Source: CAZOMR01 sp964580655 (lineage in GTDB: Bacteria; RBG-13-61-14; CAZOMR01). From it: DNA of 16,842 nt. Both the position numbers and the translations under genes were made by a program. The first letter of the stretch is position 1, and each line of letters starts with the position of its first letter. Below the pieces are notes generated by a model, which made no database searches, was not told where the DNA came from, and saw nothing but the letters and a program-made list of their open reading frames with translations. The DNA lies in the NCBI GenBank assembly GCA_964580655.1, contig CAZOMR010000043.1, positions 1 through 16,842 of the forward strand, given 5' to 3'. Below are positions 1 through 7,571 of this stretch, one piece after another.

Positions 1-32
1 CAAAGAACTGACCCAGGGATAAAATTCCGGTA

Positions 33-92
33 ATGGTCACTATTACCCACAGATTCTCAAGAGGAGCCGTATATTTCACGGATAGTCACCAT
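33..92. repeat. Imperfect inverted repeat upstream of the mla operon
   Basis: ATGGTCACTAT (33-43) and ATAGTCACCAT (82-92) are inverted copies matching at 10 of 11 positions. A smaller perfect stem, GGTAAT/ATTACC, lies at 29-47. The pair sits just before the putative mla promoter, so it could be an operator or the 3' end of an upstream transcript. No U-tract follows, so it is not a clear terminator. No other gene is visible in bases 1-113. Confidence 0.25.
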
Positions 93-113
93 TTATGTCG
101 CACACCCCTGCGA

Positions 114-142
114 TTGACAGAAATGGGCGTGTCTGCTAGATT
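114..142 (+). promoter_or_regulatory. Putative sigma70 promoter of the mla operon
   Basis: A perfect -35 hexamer TTGACA (114-119) is followed after 17 bases by TAGATT (137-142), which matches four of six consensus -10 bases. The expected transcription start is about 148-150, on or next to the ATG at 149. The first gene would then be leaderless, unless transcription comes mainly from further upstream. Confidence 0.45.
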
Positions 143-148
143 TCAGGC

Positions 149-898
149 ATGAACGAGGGATCAAGAGGGATCGAATTTCGGGATGTCTCTCTTAGCTTTG
201 ACCACACGCCTATTCTTGAGGGTGTGAGCTTTCGGGCGGAACAAGGCGAGACCCTTGCCCTGATCGGCCAGAGCGGTTGCGGAAAGAGTTCCCTCCTCAA
301 GGTGGCCGCAGGATTGATTCCACCTTTCAAGGGCGAGGTATATCTTTTCGGGGAGAGGATAACGAGAGCGTCCAGTCGAGTATTAGCCAGGGTCCGGATG
401 CAGGTGGGGATGCTATTTCAGAGCAATGCGCTTTTTGATTTCATGAATGTGCACGATAATGTCGCCATAGTGCTTCGGGAGGTTCATCGGCTGGAGCAAG
501 TGGAGATTGACCGCCGTGTGCAGGAGATACTGGACGCGCTACATCTCGGTGAAATCGGGAGTCTTATGCCGAGCGAGCTTTCCGGCGGGATGAAAAAGCG
601 GGTTGGCCTTGCCAGAGCGCTTATCGGGAAGCCGCGTCTTCTTTTTTGCGATGCCCCTGCCGCGGGTCTTGACCCGATTACCTCTGATGCGATAGCGGAG
701 CTCATCCTCGAGATGAAAGCCAGGCTCAAGCTGACAATGCTCCTTGTGACCAACCAGATGGCGGTCATGCGCAAACTGGCGGACCGTGTGATCCTGCTTA
801 CAGGCGGCAGGATCATTGAGTTGGGGCCTCCGGAAGGGCTTTCGGAATCAGCGCATCCTGAGGTCCAGCGGTTTTTGGAAAAGGAGTTCGCATCGTGA
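149..898 (+). CDS. mlaF: Mla-type ABC transporter ATPase with degenerate catalytic site (MlaF-like, subunit 1)
   Basis: 249-residue cytoplasmic nucleotide-binding subunit of an Mla/Mce lipid transporter, a family that moves phospholipids between the inner and outer membranes. Walker A is intact (G40 to S47, K46), as are the Q-loop Q91 and the signature LSGGM (144-148). Walker B reads C-D168-A169-P, so the catalytic glutamate that should follow the aspartate is alanine. The switch histidine is also missing: VTNQ, with N202 where H is expected. This subunit probably binds ATP but hydrolyses it poorly. Its intact signature could complete the site of its neighbour. The ATG at 149 has no good Shine-Dalgarno, but no better start lies nearby and IEFRDV aligns with the usual N-terminus. 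It overlaps the next gene by 4 bases. Confidence 0.9.
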   Translation: MNEGSRGIEFRDVSLSFDHTPILEGVSFRAEQGETLALIGQSGCGKSSLLKVAAGLIPPFKGEVYLFGERITRASSRVLARVRMQVGMLFQSNALFDFMNVHDNVAIVLREVHRLEQVEIDRRVQEILDALHLGEIGSLMPSELSGGMKKRVGLARALIGKPRLLFCDAPAAGLDPITSDAIAELILEMKARLKLTMLLVTNQMAVMRKLADRVILLTGGRIIELGPPEGLSESAHPEVQRFLEKEFAS

Positions 899-1626
899 TT
901 GAATACCACGGTGTCTACAAATCATTCGGCGAAAACCGGGTGCTCTCAGGGATAGACATACGGATAGAGCCGGGGGAGAGCTTCTTCGTTCTCGGCAAGA
1001 CCGGAGAGGGCAAGACCGTGCTCATCCGCCTGCTCGTGGGCCTGCTCAAGCCTGACGCGGGCCGAATCCTTATAGATGACGAGGACATCACTGACTATAG
1101 CGAGGATGAATTCTTGCGCATCCGGAAGAAATGCGGAATGGTGTTTCAATTTCCTACACTGTTTGATTCGCTGAATGTATTCGAGAATGTAGCCTTCGGT
1201 CTGAGGCGCCATCTTGATCTGACCGAAGAGGAGCTTCACGAGAAAGTGAGGGAGAACCTTGAGCTTGTGCATTTGAGCGAGGCTGTGATGGAGCGAATGC
1301 CGGAGGATTTGAGTTTCGGAATGCAAAAGCGGGTAGGCCTGGCCCGCACTATCGCACTGCGTCCGCAGTATCTACTCTACGATGAGCCCACCACCGGTCT
1401 TGATCCCTTTACCGCGGATCAGATCAACAAGCTGATGATGGAGATGGCGGAGAAGCTGAAGGTTACGAGCATCGTGGTAAGCCACGACCTCACAAGCATG
1501 GCAGAAGTGGCGGACAGGGTGGCACTGCTTGATGGCGGGAACTTTGTCGAGGTCAGCCGGCCGGAGAAATTCCTTGCAAGCAAGAACCCTGTAGTTCAGA
1601 AATTCATCCATGGCCGGGCTGATTGA
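895..1626 (+). CDS. mlaF: Mla-type ABC transporter ATPase with intact Walker B but altered signature (MlaF-like, subunit 2)
   Basis: 243-residue partner ATPase. Walker A is intact (G34 to T41, K40), Walker B is D163-E164-P and the switch histidine is H197 (SHD). The signature reads LSFGM (139-143) in place of LSGGM, so a phenylalanine replaces the first signature glycine. In a head-to-tail dimer, the site built from this Walker A/B and the LSGGM of the upstream protein is canonical, and the reverse site is degenerate. This is an inference from ABC heterodimers in general. The GTG start at 895 overlaps the upstream stop (GTGA) and has AAGGAG eight bases before it, so both subunits are probably made in coupled translation at similar levels. 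Confidence 0.92.
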   Translation: MIEYHGVYKSFGENRVLSGIDIRIEPGESFFVLGKTGEGKTVLIRLLVGLLKPDAGRILIDDEDITDYSEDEFLRIRKKCGMVFQFPTLFDSLNVFENVAFGLRRHLDLTEEELHEKVRENLELVHLSEAVMERMPEDLSFGMQKRVGLARTIALRPQYLLYDEPTTGLDPFTADQINKLMMEMAEKLKVTSIVVSHDLTSMAEVADRVALLDGGNFVEVSRPEKFLASKNPVVQKFIHGRAD

Positions 1627-1639
1627 GGCAGACTAAATC

Positions 1640-2494
1640 ATGGACAGCGCGACAAAACCAGTTAAAGATATTCCTTCCCGATGGAGGGCGGGTTGGGCAT
1701 TTGGCTGGCTTGCGAGTTTCCTTTCCGAGCTCGGGGCCATGACCGTGTTCGGCATCCAGGTCATCATCCGGATTCCGCGGCCTCCCTTTGAGGTAAGGGA
1801 ATTCATGTTTCAGCTTTACCAGGTGGGGGTGCGCTCGATTGCGATAGTGCTTGTTGCAGGTTTTTTTATTGGCGGAATAGTCGCGCTCCAGTTCAACTAC
1901 GCATTAAACCTCTTTGGCGCACAGGTATATCTGGGAGGGATGACGACCTCGGGGCTTCTCCGCGAGGTTGGGCCGGTGCTTGTTGCAATCATGATCACTG
2001 GCCGGATAGGCGCCTATATCACGGCGGAACTCGGCACAATGAAGGTTACCGAGCAGGTGGACGCAGTGCGCTGTCTGGGCGCGGACCCTCTCCAGTGTCT
2101 GGTGGTTCCTCGGTTTCTTGCGGTGGTGATCATGATATTCTTTCTCACCATCTTTGGACTTATTGTCAGCCTGGCAGGCGGCGCGCTCATCTCCAGCCTT
2201 CTGCTGGATGTCAACATCAGTTATTACCTTGTCAACCTGCGTAAGCTGACAGCGGCCTGGGCGCTCATAAACGGCATGATAAAAAGCGTGCTCTTCGGCC
2301 TGGTGATCGCCGTGGTCTGCTGTTACAAGGGCATGAGTGCTGAAGGCGGAGCCGAGGGAGTGGGAAGGGCAGTGAATTCCACACTGGTCGTAGCCTCGAT
2401 AGCCGTATTCCTGCTGGACTATGTCGTGGCAAGCCTGAACTCCCTGACCTTTCGCCTGGCTGAGAGCTTTCTCTTCGGCCCGATTTCTCTCTGA
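1640..2494 (+). CDS. mlaE: MlaE-family permease, first copy
   Basis: 284-residue inner-membrane permease of the MlaE (ABC_transporter permease, DUF140) family. The diagnostic block runs about residues 108-142, with REVGPVLVA, TGRIGAYITAELG and VTEQVDA. Hydrophobic segments lie around 65-90, 155-190, 205-230 and 245-265. A second MlaE paralogue follows 11 bases later, so the permease core is probably a heterodimer in place of the homodimer of E. coli Mla. The start ATG follows a GAGG about 12 bases upstream, which is rather far. The gene begins 13 bases after the second ATPase. Confidence 0.92.
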   Translation: MDSATKPVKDIPSRWRAGWAFGWLASFLSELGAMTVFGIQVIIRIPRPPFEVREFMFQLYQVGVRSIAIVLVAGFFIGGIVALQFNYALNLFGAQVYLGGMTTSGLLREVGPVLVAIMITGRIGAYITAELGTMKVTEQVDAVRCLGADPLQCLVVPRFLAVVIMIFFLTIFGLIVSLAGGALISSLLLDVNISYYLVNLRKLTAAWALINGMIKSVLFGLVIAVVCCYKGMSAEGGAEGVGRAVNSTLVVASIAVFLLDYVVASLNSLTFRLAESFLFGPISL

Positions 2495-2505
2495 GGCGGA
2501 ACGGG

Positions 2506-3381
2506 GTGGTCTTCAAAGCACTGCGAGAAAATCGAACCCTCCGGGTTATCTATGTCACCCTGCGCCAGATTCTATACATCGCCCGCCTCGGCATCACCAT
2601 GCATGGGATAGGCCTGAATTTGATCCGGCTATTCGAGGTGATAGGCGGTCTGGTCATGTTGCTTTTTGAGACCTTGTTGACCCTTCCCCGGCCTCCTTAC
2701 AGAATCCGTGAATTCATCCGGCAGATGATGGTGGCTGGCTGGAATTCTATTCCCCTGATCACCGCAGTGCTAGGGTTTCTCGGCATGATCACTGTCCTGG
2801 AGCTGAATTTTCAGTTGAGCAGGGTGATTCATTCAACCGAATATGTTCCAGGATTCGCCGGGATACTCATATTCAGGGAGTTCGGGCCTACTGTTGTTGC
2901 GGCAATGGTCGCGGCCAAGGTCGGGGCTGGCTATGCCGCGGAAGTGGGAAGCATGAAGATCACGGAGCAGGTTGACGCGTTGGAGATGCTTTCTATCAAC
3001 CCGGTGCATTACCTCGTTCTGCCGCGCCTCTTCGCGTGCGTGACCATGCAGGTTGCCCTGAGCGTGTTCGGCGCATCAGTGGCCTTTTTTGCCGGATACC
3101 TGATCAGCCTTTCTCATTTTAACTTCCAGCAATACCTGGCCATCATGAACCGGTTTGTGGAATTGGGGGACTTCGGGAACCTCATCATCAAGGCCCTTGT
3201 CCTGGGTGCCGTGGTGCCTATTGTATCCTGCTGGTACGGGTTTCAGGCCCGCGGAGGAGCCAGGGGCGTGGGTGAGGCCACAACCAAGGCCGTGGTTACA
3301 TCTGTCCTGATTATAATAATCCTTGACTTTACCTTGAGCACTATTGCTGATAAAGTTATAAAGGTGGTTTTTGAGATTTGA
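2506..3381 (+). CDS. mlaE: MlaE-family permease, second copy
   Basis: 291-residue MlaE-family permease. The family block is at about 123-159 (FREFGPTVVAAM, AAEVGSMKITEQVDALE). It is clearly diverged from the first copy but shares its layout: an amphipathic N-terminus, a PRPPY/IREF motif near 61-70, then several membrane segments. Its N-terminal region before PRPP is about 14 residues longer than in the first copy. The GTG start follows a GAGG-rich leader in the gap after the first permease. Paired divergent permeases match the paired ATPases upstream and support an obligate heteromeric complex. Confidence 0.9.
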   Translation: MVFKALRENRTLRVIYVTLRQILYIARLGITMHGIGLNLIRLFEVIGGLVMLLFETLLTLPRPPYRIREFIRQMMVAGWNSIPLITAVLGFLGMITVLELNFQLSRVIHSTEYVPGFAGILIFREFGPTVVAAMVAAKVGAGYAAEVGSMKITEQVDALEMLSINPVHYLVLPRLFACVTMQVALSVFGASVAFFAGYLISLSHFNFQQYLAIMNRFVELGDFGNLIIKALVLGAVVPIVSCWYGFQARGGARGVGEATTKAVVTSVLIIIILDFTLSTIADKVIKVVFEI

Positions 3382-3404
3382 CCGGGGGGTGAAAGAGACA
3401 AGAC

Positions 3405-4343
3405 ATGAACCACTTGAGCCTGGAAGTCAAGGTCGGCTTGCTGGTCACGGTAACAGTGGGGCTGATAGTTGGCCTTTTATTCATGCTCGGGGGTTACAAT
3501 CCCTTTTCTACCACTTACGAGATCAAGGTGCTCTACAATTTCGCAGGCGGGATTGAGATGGGCAGTCCTGTGCGGGTATCCGGGGTCAAGGTGGGCAGGG
3601 TTGATGCTATCCGGTTTTTTGAGGCCGGGCATAGTTTCCAGGGAGAGGAAGTCTCGCTGGCCCTGACCCTTTTGATAGACCGCAGGGTAAGACACCTTAT
3701 CCGGGAGGATTCCAGGTTTTATATCAACATGGCCGGGATAATCGGAGAGAAATATATAGACATCATTCCAGGCACTAAAGAGTACCCGGAGCTTGAAGAG
3801 GGCGCCGCGGTGCGCGGCATTGACCCGCCACGGATCGAGCAGTTCATCAGCCAGGGATATGACATCTTTGAGAGACTTGGAGAGCTTATGAGCGAGATAG
3901 GCCTGGAAGACCGCGACAAATTGAAGAACCTCCTGGATAACCTCGTCCGACTCACCGACAACCTGGCATCTCTCACACACGAGATGCGCGGCAAGGCCGG
4001 ACCCGCTCTCACCCAACTCCAGCCTATGCTCCAGGATACACACGAACTGATAAAGGACATGAGAACAGCTACCGCGTATCTGCGGCCAGAAGATAGCGCC
4101 AGAAAAAAGGAATTGGAAGAGAAGGCTGAAAAGCTCCTGGATTCCGTGGATCACCTCGCTTCAGTGCTTGAGCGCCTGGACAGGCTTCTTGCGCGGCTTG
4201 ACAAGGAGACCGAGGGCTTGACCAAGGCCGATGTGGAGCGGATCATTCGCGAATTCCTGCAACAGGAAGGCATCACGATAAATGTCGGAACAATAACCGG
4301 TAAACCAGACTACACTCCTCCTCCGCCTGCCCAAACCCCTTAA
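3405..4343 (+). CDS. mlaD: MCE-domain lipid-binding protein (MlaD-like)
   Basis: 312-residue substrate-binding component. Residues about 9-29 form one transmembrane anchor (VGLLVTVTVGLIVGLLFML). An MCE domain spans about 38-117 with the typical G-S-P-V-R-V-S-G-V-x-V-G-x-V core at 53-65. A helical, coiled-coil-rich stretch follows (about 148-268), and then a proline-rich tail (PPPPAQTP). In the family the MCE ring sits on the periplasmic face of the permease and passes lipid through a central channel. The long helical part resembles proteins that extend the channel across the periplasm. It is about 130 residues longer than E. coli MlaD. It ends the operon. Confidence 0.9.
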   Translation: MNHLSLEVKVGLLVTVTVGLIVGLLFMLGGYNPFSTTYEIKVLYNFAGGIEMGSPVRVSGVKVGRVDAIRFFEAGHSFQGEEVSLALTLLIDRRVRHLIREDSRFYINMAGIIGEKYIDIIPGTKEYPELEEGAAVRGIDPPRIEQFISQGYDIFERLGELMSEIGLEDRDKLKNLLDNLVRLTDNLASLTHEMRGKAGPALTQLQPMLQDTHELIKDMRTATAYLRPEDSARKKELEEKAEKLLDSVDHLASVLERLDRLLARLDKETEGLTKADVERIIREFLQQEGITINVGTITGKPDYTPPPPAQTP

Positions 4344-4498
4344 CCCGGATCATCAACCACCAAGTCATCATGAATAAAAATGTCGGTGGCCTCAAGAGCA
4401 CGCAAGAAAAAACTCAGAATCTCCGCCCAGAGACGCCTTCGAAAAAACCTGAAAATTCTACTAAATCGAATAGCTGAGATCGATCAAGCATCACTGCG

Positions 4499-4535
4499 AT
4501 GCAGTTGGGCGGGGAAATAAAAAATGGCAACTGCA
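4499..4535. repeat. Hairpin-forming inverted repeat between the convergent mlaD and kinase genes
   Basis: ATGCAGTTG (4499-4507) and CAACTGCAT (4528-4536, last base just outside the entry) are perfect inverted copies around a 20-base loop. They lie in the 248-base gap where the mla operon and the kinase operon converge. There is no U-tract on either side, so it is at best a weak bidirectional terminator. A second hairpin, GAGGTAG/CTACCTC (4572-4578 and 4592-4598), overlaps the kinase stop codon. I see no gene in this gap. Confidence 0.3.
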
Positions 4536-4591
4536 TTATTTGGGTTAAACATAGGGCTTCTCTTCAAGCGGGAGGTAGTGCGGTCTCAAAT

Positions 4592-7009
4592 CTACCTCAC
4601 GGCCTTCATGGCATCAAAGAGTTCGCGGGCTGATTGGAACCGATCCTCGGGCTCCTTCTGCATGCACTTGAGGATTATCTGATTAAGACTGTCCGGGAGC
4701 TCAGGCAGGATAGACCTGACTTCCGGCGGGGGGGTATGCACATGATGATAGGCCGCATCTCCGGTGGCAAAGGGAAGGCTTCCGGTTGCGATCTCGAACA
4801 TGGTCACTCCCATGCTGTATATGTCTGTCCGGTAATCAATATCCTTGCCCAGGGTCTGCTCCGGGGACATGTAGTAGGGTGTGCCCGAAGCTATCGTCTG
4901 GTATCCCTTAACCTCCTCCAGGACCTTTGCCAGGCCGAAATCCATGATCTTCACCGTTCTCTCTTTGGTCCACATGATGTTGGATGACTTGATGTCCCGG
5001 TGCACCACCCTGCGACCATGCGCATACTCCAGAGCCCTGCAAACCTGGCCGGCAATCAAGAGCAGGGCCTTGAGCGGCATTCGGCCCTCCCTGTTCAAAA
5101 GCTCCTTCAATGTCTCCCCGTCTATGTATTCCATGGCTATGTAATAATTGCCAGCCTCTTCACCCGCATCGTAAACCGTGACAATGTTCGGATGATTGAG
5201 CTTGGCCGCGCTCTTTGCTTCCCGGAAAAAGTTCTTCAATGCCTGGGGGTGATTCATGAGGTTTGCTGGCAGGACCTTGTATGCCACTATCCTGTCCAGG
5301 ATCGTGTCCCTGGCCCGATATACAATTCCCATTCCCCCGCGGCCTACCTCGTCCATGATCTCGTAGCGAACCTCTCTGTCCACCGAGACAGGTTGCGGCG
5401 AGGTGGCCTCCTGCCCCGCCTGTGTCTCCTCATATACATGCTCCAAGCGGCTGTCCACAACAGTCCGCTGTTGCTTGAGCAGATTCATGCGATCCTGCAC
5501 ATCCTGGTAATGAAAATCAAGAAGCAGTATCTTCTCGTAAACATTCATCGCCTCCTCGATCTCTCCAAGCTTCTCCGTGCATATCGCATACTGGTAATAA
5601 TTCTCCAGGTTGGACCGGGAAATCTCCTGGTTCTCCACGGCTAGACGGAAGGACTCCTTGGCCAGGTTGAATATTCCCTTTTCCTTGAAAATCTTGCCAA
5701 TCAGCGCACTACTCTCTGAAAAAACCTCATCTCTGGAATCTACCTGCTGTAACACCTTGATCGCCCTGTCCAAAAGCCCCCTGCTATAGTAATTCTCTCC
5801 CGCGTGATAATAGTCGCCTCCCCTCTCATACGCCTCCGCCTGCCTGGAAAAATCCTGCGCCTTTCCATAATACTCCGCGGCCTTACTCCAATCCTCTATC
5901 CTTGCCATACACTCCGCGGCCCGGACCCAGCTCTCCTGCTCGGCGAAAAATTCCCCGGCCTTCTCGTATTCCCCCGCCTTCTCATACATCTCAGCCGCAC
6001 GATGCCGTTCCCCCAACTCCCCATAAATTCCCGCAGCCTTTTCATACTCCTCGGCCCTCTCAAGATGCTCAAGCGCCTCCCGGCGCTCCCCGCGGTCCAG
6101 ATAGCCACGGGCACGCAAGCTCGCGGCCCGCTTTACCTCACCCTTGTCCTCCAGCACCCTCGCGGCCTCAAATGGGTCTCCTGCCTTGAGGTATGTCTCC
6201 GCGGCTTCATCAGACTTGCCAGCATCCTCGTAAGCCCGGGCGCTCTCCCTGTAATAACCTCCCATCTCAAAGGCCTCGACCGCCTCCTGATACAAGCCGG
6301 AAGAAAGATACATCCTTCCCGTGTTCAGACAAAGACTCTTAAACGGCCTACTGTCCCCGGTTGAGACATCCTCCGGCAAGAGGCTTCGCACCTGCTCGCA
6401 ACTCCTCTTGAGCGCATCCCCAGCCCTCTTTTTCTCTCCCGCGCTCTCAAAAAGCCCTGCGGCCCGGCGGTAAAAGGCGCTCTCCTGATAAGCCTCGGCC
6501 GCTCGCAGACGATCTCCCCCCTGCTCAAAGAGCCTGGCCGCACGGTATACGGAGCCAGAACGAAGATATGTGTCCCCGGCCTTCACCAGGTCCCCGGCCT
6601 CAAGATAACACTGCGCGGCCCGTTCGTGATCCTCAATTGCCTCATAAATCCTCGCGGCATCCTCCCTGCGGCCGATCTGAATAAAATTCTCTGCGGCTCG
6701 AATATAGTTCTTGCCCTTCAAATATAACCCTGCGGCCTCATCATATTTCTGCAAATAATGATAAAGGTCTGCGGCCATACGATAGGCTTCGAGCCCGATC
6801 AACTGTTGTGCCTTCTTCTGTATCCACTGCGGGCTCTTGCTGTCCAGATCAAGTGCAGGGCCTGCAGACCCTTCGGACTTGATATTTCCCAGGCTTTCTT
6901 CCTTTCGGTAAAAATCAATGAAGAAAATCAGCATCAGCGCCGCGGCAATTCCGGCTAGTATCCAGATCCACGAAGAAGATAAAGAAGCCAAAAGCACGGC
7001 CACACTCAT
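4592..7009 (-). CDS. Membrane-anchored Ser/Thr protein kinase with 13-residue repeat solenoid
   Basis: 805-residue Hanks-type kinase with an uncommon order. One membrane helix lies near residues 14-32. A short linker leads into helical repeats at 79-195 and 243-415, then a TPR-like part (about 430-500), and a C-terminal kinase domain (about 548-805). Kinase motifs are complete: P-loop GRGGMG from 556, ATP-binding K578, catalytic HRD with D672, DFG with D690, and SPEQ in the activation region, so it should be active. The repeats have the pattern AAExYExAGDYEK with a period of exactly 13 residues over most units, unlike the 34-residue TPR. Most bacterial kinases of this family have the kinase domain first. 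The start ATG overlaps the queH stop (ATGA) and has AGGAG six bases upstream. The substrate and signal are unknown. Confidence 0.92.
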   Translation of the reverse strand: MSVAVLLASLSSSWIWILAGIAAALMLIFFIDFYRKEESLGNIKSEGSAGPALDLDSKSPQWIQKKAQQLIGLEAYRMAADLYHYLQKYDEAAGLYLKGKNYIRAAENFIQIGRREDAARIYEAIEDHERAAQCYLEAGDLVKAGDTYLRSGSVYRAARLFEQGGDRLRAAEAYQESAFYRRAAGLFESAGEKKRAGDALKRSCEQVRSLLPEDVSTGDSRPFKSLCLNTGRMYLSSGLYQEAVEAFEMGGYYRESARAYEDAGKSDEAAETYLKAGDPFEAARVLEDKGEVKRAASLRARGYLDRGERREALEHLERAEEYEKAAGIYGELGERHRAAEMYEKAGEYEKAGEFFAEQESWVRAAECMARIEDWSKAAEYYGKAQDFSRQAEAYERGGDYYHAGENYYSRGLLDRAIKVLQQVDSRDEVFSESSALIGKIFKEKGIFNLAKESFRLAVENQEISRSNLENYYQYAICTEKLGEIEEAMNVYEKILLLDFHYQDVQDRMNLLKQQRTVVDSRLEHVYEETQAGQEATSPQPVSVDREVRYEIMDEVGRGGMGIVYRARDTILDRIVAYKVLPANLMNHPQALKNFFREAKSAAKLNHPNIVTVYDAGEEAGNYYIAMEYIDGETLKELLNREGRMPLKALLLIAGQVCRALEYAHGRRVVHRDIKSSNIMWTKERTVKIMDFGLAKVLEEVKGYQTIASGTPYYMSPEQTLGKDIDYRTDIYSMGVTMFEIATGSLPFATGDAAYHHVHTPPPEVRSILPELPDSLNQIILKCMQKEPEDRFQSARELFDAMKAVR

Positions 7010-7557
7010 TTTCTTCTCCTCGGGATGCCCTGATACCGATCCCTCTCACTATAAATACACCCGCAATACTGCTGACGATAAAGGCCCATGCTCTTCGAGC
7101 GCTCTATGCCTTCCTTCCATCCTTCCCGGAAATCCTGGTAATAGAAAGGCACTGCATATTGTTTTGCAAGGCTTTCTCCCAGTTCCCGTATCTGCTCGTG
7201 ATTCTGGTGTTTTGAATAAAGCAGTGTGGTAGTGAAGAAATCATACTTCCCGCGACGGGCATAGCGGGCAGTCTCGGAAAGCCTCTGTTGATAGCAAAAA
7301 AAATGACGGTTGTCCTCGCGAAAGGCCACCATTCTCAACCAGTTCTCAAGATCATAGCTGTCCTTCCAGATCATCCGCAGGTTCTCGGCCCTCGCAAACT
7401 CTCCAACCGCATCCTTACGGCTTGAATACTCCTTATAAGGATGAATATTCGGATTGAAAAAAAAGCCGCACACCTCAAAGCCAGCCTTTCGCAAAGCCGA
7501 AACCGGATACACCCCGCATGGCCCGCAACAGATATGAATTAAAATTTTTTTTTTCAT
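7006..7557 (-). CDS. queH: Epoxyqueuosine reductase QueH (DUF208 family)
   Basis: 183 residues, the usual length for QueH, which reduces epoxyqueuosine to queuosine in tRNA wobble positions as a non-homologous replacement for QueG. Family signatures visible are HICCGPCG (C10, C11, C14), FFTTTLLYSKHQNH (about 107-120), YYQDFREGW (about 139-147) and YRQQYCGC (C165, C167). The block usually written CxxCYxxRL here reads H85-F-F-C88-Y-Q-Q-R-L, so the first cysteine is replaced by histidine. If that cysteine is a cluster ligand, the histidine would have to substitute. The start has AAAGG five bases upstream. No preQ1 riboswitch precedes it; the gene lies 14 bases after the pentapeptide gene in the same unit. 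Confidence 0.9.
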   Translation of the reverse strand: MKKKILIHICCGPCGVYPVSALRKAGFEVCGFFFNPNIHPYKEYSSRKDAVGEFARAENLRMIWKDSYDLENWLRMVAFREDNRHFFCYQQRLSETARYARRGKYDFFTTTLLYSKHQNHEQIRELGESLAKQYAVPFYYQDFREGWKEGIERSKSMGLYRQQYCGCIYSERDRYQGIPRRRK

Positions 7558-7571
7558 TTAAGCCTTTACCC

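Noticed and set aside
4370..4477. 35-codon open frame after mlaD (starts MNKNVGGLKS)
   Set aside because: No ribosome binding site, low-complexity polar composition, no recognisable family, and a short length expected by chance.
4572..4598. GAGGTAG/CTACCTC hairpin at the kinase stop as an intrinsic terminator
   Set aside because: No U-tract follows on either strand and half of the stem lies in the coding region.
5000..6364. + strand open frames opposite the kinase gene
   Set aside because: Antisense to a clear kinase with complete motifs; the predicted peptides are low-complexity and have no domain features.
7558..7571. preQ1 riboswitch in front of queH
   Set aside because: Only 14 bases separate queH from the preceding gene, too few for a riboswitch.
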